A DNA stretch of 6,400 bases from Clostridiales bacterium (lineage in GTDB: Bacteria; Bacillota; Clostridia; Lachnospirales; Lachnospiraceae). Positions 1 through 5,512 of the stretch are shown here, piece after piece. The stretch is taken from assembly GCA_015655565.1 (NCBI GenBank), contig JAATEU010000226.1, positions 1-6,400 on the forward strand, written 5' to 3'. Below the pieces are notes generated by a model. It did not search any database, was not told the DNA's origin, and saw nothing but the letters and a program-made list of their open reading frames with translations. The position numbers and the translations under genes were made by a program. Each line of letters starts with the position of its first letter. Position 1 is the first letter of the stretch.

Positions 1-1
1 A

Positions 2-469
2 AAAGAAGTATTTGATAAAATCAATAAAAGATTCCGGGCGGATGCTAAAACAATTGAAATCGGAAGTGTGATTTATGCGGTAAAACCGGGAGACGGTTCG
101 GCCAGGGAGCAGGCAGCAAGCTGCCAGAAGGTACTTGGCGGATTAGCCAATATAGCCAAAGAATATGCTACCAAAAGATACCGTTCCAACTTAATTAACT
201 GGGGTATGCTTCCCTTTATCTATACGGAAGAATTACCATTTGAAAATGGTGATTATCTCTATATTAAAGATATTAAAACTGCTTTAATTGAGAAAATATC
301 TGAAATTAAGGCATATGTTGTTAACAGGGATATGAAGGAGTTTACTTTAAAACTTGGTGAATTAACGGAGGATGAAAGAGCAATCATCCAAAAAGGCTGT
401 TTAATAAATTACTATCGGGATATGAATAACGAATGCAGGAACACAAAACAGAAAGGCAAAGGTGTCTGA
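2..469 (+). CDS. Aconitase-family hydratase, C-terminal part (5' truncated by window edge)
   Basis: The reading frame is open from the first bases and ends at TGA 467-469, so only the last 155 residues are visible. They correspond to the aconitase swivel domain (domain 4). Fragment residues 30-36 read GDGSARE, matching the GxGSSRE loop that carries the catalytic serine and the substrate-binding arginine in aconitases. Residues 61-72 read RSNLINWGMLPF, matching the conserved (S)NL-x-GxLP segment. The second serine of the usual SSRE is alanine here. The wording of these motifs recalls the YbhJ-type 'putative hydratase' branch of about 750 residues rather than citrate-cycle AcnA/AcnB; this is from memory. 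The [4Fe-4S] cysteines would lie upstream, out of view. Substrate cannot be assigned: citrate/isocitrate or another hydroxyacid is possible. GTG at 68 and later ATGs are internal, because homology starts before them. The stop lies 2 nt before folD, so the two genes are probably cotranscribed. Confidence 0.85.
   Translation, partial: KEVFDKINKRFRADAKTIEIGSVIYAVKPGDGSAREQAASCQKVLGGLANIAKEYATKRYRSNLINWGMLPFIYTEELPFENGDYLYIKDIKTALIEKISEIKAYVVNRDMKEFTLKLGELTEDERAIIQKGCLINYYRDMNNECRNTKQKGKGV
458..464 (+). promoter_or_regulatory. Ribosome binding site of folD
   Basis: AAAGGTG lies 7 nt before ATG 472 and inside the last codons of the upstream hydratase gene. It supports the start at 472 over the in-frame ATG at 433, which would add 13 residues (MQEHKTERQRCLI) with no counterpart in FolD proteins and would overlap the hydratase gene by 37 nt. 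The position suggests translational coupling between hydratase and folD. Confidence 0.7.
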
Positions 470-471
470 TA

Positions 472-1314
472 ATGGCATTTATTATTGATGGTAAAAAAAT
501 TTCTAATGATATTAAGGATGAATTAAAGGAGAAAGTTACGGCATACAAAGCGGAAGGCATACAGATAACCCTGGCTGTTATCCAGGTCGGTAAGGATCCT
601 GCTTCCACTGTATATGTCGGCAATAAAAAGAAAGCCTGCGATTATATAGGCATCCATTCCTTAACCTATGAACTGCCGGAAGAGACTACAGAAGTAGAAC
701 TGTTGGATTTAGTAAGAAAATTAAACCAAAGAGAAGATGTTAACGGCATTTTGGTTCAGCTTCCATTACCAAAGCATATCAATGCAGATTTAATCATACG
801 GACCATATCCCCTGTTAAGGATGTAGACGGCTTTCATCCGCAAAGTGCAGGTGCGTTAACAATCGGACAAAAAGGCTTTGTATCCTGTACGCCTTCCGGA
901 GTCATCCAATTATTAAAACGTTCCGGAATAGAAATAGAAGGCAGGGAATGTGTAGTTATGGGGAGAAGTAATATTGTCGGTAAACCGATGGCTTTGTTAT
1001 TACTTAGGGAAAACGGCACGGTAACAATTTGTCACTCCAGGACTAAAAATTTGAAAGAAGTCGCTAAACGTGCCGATATTTTAATCGTTGCAATCGGCAA
1101 ACCTAAATATATTAACAAGGATTATATGAAAGAAGGTGCTGTTGTAATTGATGTAGGTATTCACCGTGATGAAAATAATAAATTATGCGGTGATGTTGAT
1201 TTTAATGATGTGATTGACCATGTAAGTGCGATTACCCCTGTTCCGGGCGGAGTTGGACCTATGACCATCGCCATGCTTATGAATAATTGTGTAGATAGTA
1301 TACATTCCAGATAA
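472..1314 (+). CDS. folD: Bifunctional methylenetetrahydrofolate dehydrogenase / methenyltetrahydrofolate cyclohydrolase FolD
   Basis: FolD is a cytosolic enzyme that interconverts 5,10-methylene-THF, 5,10-methenyl-THF and 10-formyl-THF, using NAD(P). It supplies one-carbon units for purine and formyl-Met-tRNA synthesis. The protein is 280 residues, within the usual 280-300. Visible signatures: the catalytic segment with Tyr48 and Lys52 (YVGNK, equivalent to E. coli Tyr50/Lys54), preceded by VGKDPAS (39-45); NGILVQLPLP (91-100); KDVDGFHP (116-123) with the folate-binding Asp; CTPSGVIQLL (139-148); the Rossmann turn GRSNIVGKP (164-172); and PVPGGVGPMT near the C-terminus (from 256). The common PCTP reads SCTP here, a mild substitution. 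The longer frame from ATG 433 is rejected because of the ribosome binding site and family start. It follows the hydratase after 2 nt, so both probably share an upstream promoter not in the window. A weak hairpin lies just after the stop. Confidence 0.97.
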   Translation: MAFIIDGKKISNDIKDELKEKVTAYKAEGIQITLAVIQVGKDPASTVYVGNKKKACDYIGIHSLTYELPEETTEVELLDLVRKLNQREDVNGILVQLPLPKHINADLIIRTISPVKDVDGFHPQSAGALTIGQKGFVSCTPSGVIQLLKRSGIEIEGRECVVMGRSNIVGKPMALLLLRENGTVTICHSRTKNLKEVAKRADILIVAIGKPKYINKDYMKEGAVVIDVGIHRDENNKLCGDVDFNDVIDHVSAITPVPGGVGPMTIAMLMNNCVDSIHSR

Positions 1315-1354
1315 AAGCATTCTATTTCAGGAAAATGGAGTCGAAATGCTGTTT
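1314..1354 (+). terminator. Possible weak terminator or processing hairpin after folD
   Basis: AGCATT (1316-1321) can pair with AATGCT (1345-1350), and the flanking A-run and GTTTT can add pairs across a one-base bulge. ATTT/AAAT inside the loop could pair as well. The following tract GTTTTGATTATT is only moderately U-rich and the stem has little GC. It may be a leaky terminator separating folD from the next gene, or a chance fold. No convincing promoter was seen in the 74-nt gap 1315-1388, which favours read-through into the next gene. Confidence 0.3.
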
Positions 1355-1377
1355 TGATTATTGCCATGGGAGCTGTT

Positions 1378-1383
1378 GAGGAG
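1378..1383 (+). promoter_or_regulatory. Ribosome binding site of the 215-residue hypothetical gene
   Basis: GAGGAG lies 5 nt before ATG 1389, a strong Shine-Dalgarno match that fixes the start and argues that the unassigned gene is truly translated. Confidence 0.75.
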
Positions 1384-1388
1384 ATAAT

Positions 1389-2036
1389 ATGGATGCAAGA
1401 GATACTATATTTACAGAAGATACATCATTTCAAATACTAAAATGTGAATGGAAAGATATTGTTAAACCGGATATATTTGGAATATCACCCACCTGGACAA
1501 ATGATAAGAATTTTGATTATATTAGTATCTATGAAATAAAAGAATACCAGTTATATCTGAAGAGTTTTACGGTTACTTCGGACAGAGGATTTCCGACCAT
1601 TAACGGAGTTGAGCCGGAATCCTGTCTTGCAGAAAAAGGAATCCAAACCGTACAGTATAAAAATATTATGGTTCCTGTAAAGTTTACAGGCGCAATTATT
1701 ATTGGCAATACACTTATAAAAAATTATGGATTAAATGATGATATTCCATGCTACAGCTATAAGCTTGTCCGCGAGTTGATTTTTCAAGACGGAAAATTAG
1801 TAACAACAATCGATCACAGCAAAGACATGCTGCGAATCAGGAAAAACCTTGATCTGGGATTACGCAGCCTTAATAAAGCAAGGGATGTAAAATGTATCAC
1901 GCATTATATAAAATCTTCTTTTGTGGGTGATTATGCTCATCCTGATAAAATAAAAAAAATGAAAAGAAAGAAAATAAATTTCAATTTTTATATACAAAAA
2001 ATAAAAAATCGTTATTCAAGAATAAAATCATCATAA
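1389..2036 (+). CDS. Conserved-looking hypothetical protein with basic C-terminal tail (215 aa)
   Basis: I do not recognise a named family. The protein has no signal peptide and no obvious transmembrane helix, so it is probably cytosolic. Residues about 50-110 look beta-rich (YQLYLKSFTV; GFPTINGVEPE; the stretch VPVKFTGAIIIGNTLI), followed by a segment with aromatic and charged residues (YSYKLVRELIFQDGKLV, then a DHSKDMLRIRKNLD helix). The strand-turn-strand pattern vaguely recalls small standalone Firmicutes proteins, some of them immunity proteins; this is a weak impression, not an assignment. The last 30 residues are very rich in Lys and Arg (KIKKMKRKK, then KIKNRYSRIKSS) and are coded by an A-rich stretch. 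This could be a nucleic-acid- or membrane-contacting tail, or a poorly constrained end. The GAGGAG ribosome binding site and full-length open frame support a real gene. It lies 74 nt after folD and ends 11 nt before a strong hairpin. Confidence 0.75.
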   Translation: MDARDTIFTEDTSFQILKCEWKDIVKPDIFGISPTWTNDKNFDYISIYEIKEYQLYLKSFTVTSDRGFPTINGVEPESCLAEKGIQTVQYKNIMVPVKFTGAIIIGNTLIKNYGLNDDIPCYSYKLVRELIFQDGKLVTTIDHSKDMLRIRKNLDLGLRSLNKARDVKCITHYIKSSFVGDYAHPDKIKKMKRKKINFNFYIQKIKNRYSRIKSS

Positions 2037-2046
2037 TAAAAATAAT

Positions 2047-2116
2047 AAGCCTGTTCCAACTTCTTTTCATTCTGCCGGTGGCAGTTGAAAAGGTTGGTCA
2101 ACAGGCTTTTAATATT
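2047..2116. terminator. Long nested hairpin, probable bidirectional terminator between convergent genes
   Basis: Four stem segments nest in register: AAGCCTGTT (2047-2055) with AACAGGCTT (2100-2108), CCAAC (2056-2060) with GTTGG (2093-2097), CTTTTCA (2063-2069) with TGAAAAG (2086-2092), and CTGCC (2072-2076) with GGCAG (2080-2084) closing a GGT loop. That is 26 base pairs with only 1-2 nt bulges. On the + strand the stem runs into TTTTAATATT, suited to ending the gene that stops at 2036. On the - strand it runs into ATTATTTTTATT, suited to ending the membrane-protein transcript whose stop is at 2240-2238. It is longer than a typical intrinsic terminator, so an inserted repeat element that also terminates is possible. 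Confidence 0.7.
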
Positions 2117-2197
2117 ATCCGGCAGAACAAACCCAGGAGGGAAGATTTCATAGAAATTCCGGCAACTTCCAGGTGTGGTTGTATGATTTTGCCGGAT
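2117..2197. repeat. Second inverted-repeat structure in the convergent spacer
   Basis: ATCCGGCAGAA (2117-2127) can pair with TTTTGCCGGAT (2187-2197): 11 pairs with one G-U on the + strand. Inside it, ACAAACC (2127-2133) can pair with GGTTGT (2177-2182) across one bulge (the first A is shared with the outer stem), GGAAG (2140-2144) with CTTCC (2166-2170), and ATTTC (2145-2149) with GAAAT (2153-2157). No U-tract follows in either direction, so this is not a standard terminator. Short open frames cross this region on both strands (2012-2212 on -, 2078-2287 on +). I do not call either as a gene, because they run through the hairpins and into neighbouring genes. The rest of the spacer, 2198-2237, holds nothing I recognise. 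Confidence 0.5.
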
Positions 2198-2237
2198 GTC
2201 TGTTTTTGGCAAACGCTGTTATTTGATTATTTATTAG

Positions 2238-3851
2238 TTATTCGATCCCCAGTACGGTATTGGATTCTGTTCCGGCTGAGTAGGTAAAGGTAACCGTATC
2301 TCCTATATCATATTTTATAATGTTTATAAAATCTATGATAGCAACATCAAATATTTCATTGCTGTTATTAAGAAGAATATAGTAATGGGAACTGCCGTCC
2401 ACCGCTCCTTCCGCTATTTTTGTGATGATACCGGTTATTTGGGGCAGTTTTGAAGTGTCCTCCACATTAATATGATTGGATTTCATAAGCTCCAGATAGG
2501 TCTTTTCACATTCATTTACCGTATCCCCGATTGCAACAATCTGATATTGGGATATGTTTACCATGGCATATTTTTTCACCAGTCCGGCGGCATCCTTTAA
2601 AGCGATAAAATAAGTTGGTTCCCCGCCTATATTAAGAAGGAGCGGAAAAGTAGCAAGATAGCCCAGGTGCTGCACCTGCCCTTCGGCTGAGGCCATTGCG
2701 GAATATTCTTCAGCCCCTGAAATAGAGTAGTAGCGTGTTTGGGCTGTCCTCTGGTTCATAAGAACAAATCCTACATTGGATTCATCCCCGACTACACTTG
2801 TTACACCGGTGTAAACCCAAACATCATCCTCCAGTGCTATATAATTATAACCATCCGTTGTCTGCAGAGCATCCTTCTGACTGAATACGGAATTCCAATA
2901 CCCATGCTTTAAGGTACCGTAATAATCATATAAATATATTAATAATTCGGCGGAATAAACGCGGTCAACCCATTGTGGGACATCTGCAACTGCATAGTCT
3001 GCATGCCCGCCGGTGACTGCATTTACAATAACAACCCTGCCTACTGTCTGGCCGCCGAATAAACCGATTGTATAATCTTTAACCGGACAAATCCAATAGG
3101 GCGTACCATCATCGTCGATTTCAAAATTAACCGTATCAAAAATATAGGTTGGATAATTAAACCGTAAATACCGGTGGATATTTCTTCCGAAATACTCCGA
3201 GTCAGAATAATACATACCCTTTGTTAATTTCATTAGCTGAACTTCCTGTGTGGTCATATCAATTTGCAGATAAGCAGGAACACCCTGGGAATGATTGGTG
3301 AGCCATTTAATAAAATTGGCATATTTAAGTGGGGTAACCCGGGTAGGTACACCTTTATAATTGATCTGTGTATAATTGGTACCAACTTCAAACTGGGATA
3401 CATATTCTACAATGCTGCCCATTTTCCTTGAACCAAGAAGTGTGGCGGAATCTTTATCCAGAATAGGGATTTCATTAAAAGAAATTTCCTGTATATCATC
3501 CGTAAAATTACGTTCCGTTATGGTTATCAACTGCTGATACTTTTTGGCATTTACTATGGGGGATGACAATATGTTTCCGGCAATATAAATTAAAACAGCT
3601 AAGCCGGTAAGGGTAAAGGAAAAGACAAAAAATTTGTTCTTAAAAAAAGCTCCCGATAAACGGCGTCCGTTGCCGTCTAAACCGATAGTTGTAAATCCGA
3701 TTGCGATACTAATAACTGCCAGTGCACCTATAATAAAAAACCAAAAACCCGGTGAATGGATATTAATGGCGGGCAGTGTGATATAATAATAAATATATGC
3801 TGCAATAATTACTATTATCGTTGGTATAAAGAATTTTAAAAACTTTTTCAT
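2238..3851 (-). CDS. Membrane-anchored protein of unknown function, three TM helices plus large extracytoplasmic domain (537 aa)
   Basis: I cannot assign a function. Three hydrophobic helices lie at about residues 5-25, 35-57 and 73-95. The cytoplasmic loop between helices 2 and 3 carries GRR and KNK, and with the N-terminal MKK this predicts N-inside topology with residues about 100-537 outside the membrane. The outer part is rich in beta-strand patterns and aromatic residues. It contains repeated strand-turn units (AYLQIDMTTQEVQLMKL at 193-209, VVIVNAVTGGHADY at 273-286, MVNISQYQIVAIGD at 430-443) that loosely resemble PepSY-type modules. The last 70 residues (about 468-537: GIITKIAEG..., GDTVTFTY) look like a small OB-like beta-barrel. 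No catalytic motif, sortase signal or peptidoglycan-binding repeat was found; the one external Cys pair is Cys255/Cys447. The start ATG (complement of 3849-3851) has GGGAG (complement of 3858-3862) 6 nt upstream. The gene stands alone, divergent from rimO. Confidence 0.85.
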   Translation of the reverse strand: MKKFLKFFIPTIIVIIAAYIYYYITLPAINIHSPGFWFFIIGALAVISIAIGFTTIGLDGNGRRLSGAFFKNKFFVFSFTLTGLAVLIYIAGNILSSPIVNAKKYQQLITITERNFTDDIQEISFNEIPILDKDSATLLGSRKMGSIVEYVSQFEVGTNYTQINYKGVPTRVTPLKYANFIKWLTNHSQGVPAYLQIDMTTQEVQLMKLTKGMYYSDSEYFGRNIHRYLRFNYPTYIFDTVNFEIDDDGTPYWICPVKDYTIGLFGGQTVGRVVIVNAVTGGHADYAVADVPQWVDRVYSAELLIYLYDYYGTLKHGYWNSVFSQKDALQTTDGYNYIALEDDVWVYTGVTSVVGDESNVGFVLMNQRTAQTRYYSISGAEEYSAMASAEGQVQHLGYLATFPLLLNIGGEPTYFIALKDAAGLVKKYAMVNISQYQIVAIGDTVNECEKTYLELMKSNHINVEDTSKLPQITGIITKIAEGAVDGSSHYYILLNNSNEIFDVAIIDFINIIKYDIGDTVTFTYSAGTESNTVLGIE

Positions 3852-3857
3852 TTCTGA

Positions 3858-3862
3858 CTCCC
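3858..3862 (-). promoter_or_regulatory. Ribosome binding site of the membrane-protein gene
   Basis: CTCCC on the + strand reads GGGAG on the - strand, 6 nt before the ATG. It supports the annotated start, which also begins with the expected Lys-rich membrane N-terminus (MKKFLKFF). Confidence 0.7.
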
Positions 3863-3886
3863 ATCTGCGGATATACGCGTGAATTA

Positions 3887-3978
3887 ATAGGTAATGTGAA
3901 ATTTACACAGTAAAGCAGAACCTATGGTATTTCCTGAAACGGCCGATTCACATAAAACATTTGCCTGAGATAAATACC
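3887..3978 (-). other. Structured leader (5' UTR) of the membrane-protein gene
   Basis: On the - strand, GGTATTT (complement of 3972-3978) can pair with AAATACC (complement of 3926-3932). The adjoining ATAGGT (complement of 3920-3925) can pair with ACCTAT (complement of 3887-3892), with TGTG/CACA (3906-3909 / 3895-3898) nested inside. The two hairpins abut directly and lie between the predicted transcription start (near 3985) and the ribosome binding site. They match no riboswitch class I know, and each stem is short, so the folding is unproven. Confidence 0.35.
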
Positions 3979-3991
3979 GGTGTTTGCTTCC

Positions 3992-4019
3992 ATCATAACA
4001 AAACCGGAATAAAAGTCAA
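3992..4019 (-). promoter_or_regulatory. Sigma-A type promoter with extended -10 for the membrane-protein gene
   Basis: On the - strand, TTGACT (complement of 4014-4019) is followed after 16 nt by TATGAT (complement of 3992-3997), with a TG dinucleotide one base upstream of the -10 (TGTTATGAT). The -35 and -10 hexamers each match the consensus at five of six positions. Transcription would start near 3985, leaving a leader of roughly 130 nt before the ATG. Confidence 0.65.
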
Positions 4020-4033
4020 TTATAAAATAATAG

Positions 4034-4062
4034 TTTCCTTTTCAGAAAAAAACTGTTAAAAT
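4034..4062 (+). promoter_or_regulatory. Candidate promoter of the rimO-pgsA-cinA operon
   Basis: TGTTAAAAT (4054-4062) is an extended -10 element with hexamer TAAAAT. The -35 region 17 nt upstream (TTTCCT, 4034-4039) is a poor match, as often tolerated with an extended -10. The start would be near 4069, about 40 nt before the rimO ATG. The candidate lies 15-20 nt from the divergent promoter's -35 box (4014-4019), so the two could influence each other. Confidence 0.45.
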
Positions 4063-4099
4063 GTCAAAGATGATATTTTATTAATTAACATATTTATTT

Positions 4100-4104
4100 G
4101 GAGG
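4100..4104 (+). promoter_or_regulatory. Ribosome binding site of rimO
   Basis: GGAGG lies 5 nt before ATG 4110. It excludes the in-frame TTG at 4098, whose initiation would overlap the Shine-Dalgarno itself. The protein then starts MNILFVSLGCDKN, as expected for RimO. Confidence 0.85.
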
Positions 4105-4109
4105 TAAAC

Positions 4110-5483
4110 ATGAATATATTATTTGTTTCACTAGGTTGTGATAAAAATTTAGTGGACAGTGAAGTTATGCTGGGTTTAATTCGTGAAAAAGGTTATAGGA
4201 TAACCAACGATGAGCAGGAAGCAGATATCATTGTGGTTAATACCTGTTGTTTTATAAATGATGCCAAAGAAGAAAGCATTAACACCATTTTAGAAATGGC
4301 TGAATATAAAAAAACCGGGAACCTGAAAGGTTTAATTGTAACAGGTTGTCTGGCTCAGCGGTATAAGGAAGACATACAAAAGGAAATTACCGAGGTAGAT
4401 GCCATATTAGGAACCTCCAGTTATGATGAGATAGTGGGTGCTGTTGAAGCCGTGTCGGAAGGCAGAAGAACCGTCCGTATAAAAAAACCGGAACAGGCTT
4501 CTTTGGTTAAAACCTCCAGAATCAATACAACCGGAGGATTTTTCTCTTATTTAAAAATAGCGGAGGGCTGTGACAAACGTTGTACTTATTGTATTATACC
4601 TGAAATACGGGGTAATTACAGAAGCATTCCCATGGAAAGGTTGCTGGAAGAAGCAAATGAACTGGTACAAAACGGCGTAAAGGAATTAATTCTGGTGGCT
4701 CAGGAAACAACCCTTTACGGAAAGGATATCTATGGCGGAAAATCATTACCAGGACTTTTAAAAAAATTATGTGAAATTGACGGACTTGAATGGATACGTA
4801 TCCTTTATTGTTATCCGGAAGAAATTACGGATGAATTAATTGAAGTCATAAAAACAGAAGAGAAAGTCTGCAACTATCTTGATATGCCCATACAGCATGC
4901 AGCAGATAATATCTTAAAGAGAATGGGCAGAAGAACCAATCAGGAGGAATTGATTTATATCATTGGAAAACTCAGGGAAAATATTCCGGATATTGCCCTT
5001 AGAACTACACTGATAACAGGTTTTCCGGGAGAAACGGCAGAAGAGCATGATGAATTAAAAGAATTTGTAAAGAAAATGGCTTTTGACCGGCTTGGAGTAT
5101 TCACTTATTCCAAAGAAGAGGATACTCCGGCTGCCAAAATGAAAAATCAGATTCACAAACACATTAAAAAACGAAGGCAGGCTGAAATCATGGAACTACA
5201 GCAGAATATAGCCTTTGAACATGCTAAAAATAAAATTGGGAGAAAACTGAAGGTTATGATTGCAGGTAAATTACCGGATGATACTATGACGGACCAGGAC
5301 ATATTAAGTAAGGACAGGATCCTGTCCCTTGGACATGTTTATGTCGGAAGGACCTATATGGATGCACCGAGTGTAGACGGATATATTTTCGTACAGTCAC
5401 GCGGGGAATTAATGTCCGGAGAATTTGTCGATGTTTTGGTTACCGATGCAAAAGAATATGATTTAATCGGAGAATTGGTTTAG
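4110..5483 (+). CDS. rimO: Ribosomal protein S12 methylthiotransferase RimO (radical SAM)
   Basis: RimO adds a methylthio group to the beta-carbon of a conserved aspartate of ribosomal protein S12 (Asp88 region in E. coli), using S-adenosylmethionine and two [4Fe-4S] clusters. The protein is 457 residues, normal for the family. The N-terminal methylthiotransferase domain has its three cluster cysteines at Cys10 (SLGCDKN), Cys45 (NTCCF; Cys46 is an extra neighbour) and Cys79 (VTGCLAQRY). The radical SAM core carries CxxxCxxC at Cys153, Cys157 and Cys160 within LKIAEGCDKRCTYCIIPEIRG-type sequence, followed by a GFPGET motif. The C-terminal region (from about 375) fits a TRAM domain. SLGCDKNLVDSE and EGCDKRCTYC with RGxYRS point to RimO rather than the tRNA enzyme MiaB or MtaB. 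It is the first gene of a tight operon with pgsA (29-nt gap). All key cysteines are present. Confidence 0.96.
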   Translation: MNILFVSLGCDKNLVDSEVMLGLIREKGYRITNDEQEADIIVVNTCCFINDAKEESINTILEMAEYKKTGNLKGLIVTGCLAQRYKEDIQKEITEVDAILGTSSYDEIVGAVEAVSEGRRTVRIKKPEQASLVKTSRINTTGGFFSYLKIAEGCDKRCTYCIIPEIRGNYRSIPMERLLEEANELVQNGVKELILVAQETTLYGKDIYGGKSLPGLLKKLCEIDGLEWIRILYCYPEEITDELIEVIKTEEKVCNYLDMPIQHAADNILKRMGRRTNQEELIYIIGKLRENIPDIALRTTLITGFPGETAEEHDELKEFVKKMAFDRLGVFTYSKEEDTPAAKMKNQIHKHIKKRRQAEIMELQQNIAFEHAKNKIGRKLKVMIAGKLPDDTMTDQDILSKDRILSLGHVYVGRTYMDAPSVDGYIFVQSRGELMSGEFVDVLVTDAKEYDLIGELV

Positions 5484-5491
5484 GGCCCTAA
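5480..5491. repeat. Perfect 12-bp palindrome across the rimO stop codon
   Basis: TTAGGGCCCTAA spans the TAG stop (5481-5483) and the first bases of the rimO-pgsA gap. It contains a GGGCCC core, unusual in this AT-rich region. As RNA it could form only a 4-bp stem with a 4-nt loop and no U-tract follows, so it is not a terminator. It may be chance. Confidence 0.3.
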
Positions 5492-5512
5492 GGGGAGAAA
5501 GGAAGTGTTTTT

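Noticed and set aside
433..471. In-frame N-terminal extension of FolD from ATG 433
   Set aside because: The added residues have no FolD counterpart, overlap the hydratase gene, and a good ribosome binding site precedes ATG 472.
834..1367. Open frames on the - strand opposite folD
   Set aside because: They are antisense shadows of a clearly coding gene and have no independent support.
2012..2212. 66-codon open frame on the - strand in the convergent spacer
   Set aside because: It runs through both inverted-repeat structures and into the end of the + strand gene, with no recognisable domain. Kept only as a hint that the spacer might be a repeat element.
2078..2287. 69-codon open frame on the + strand in the convergent spacer
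   Set aside because: It starts in a hairpin loop and ends inside the opposing membrane-protein gene, with no recognisable domain. Probably chance.
4098..4109. TTG start adding four residues to RimO
   Set aside because: The codons overlap the GGAGG Shine-Dalgarno, and ATG 4110 gives the standard RimO N-terminus.
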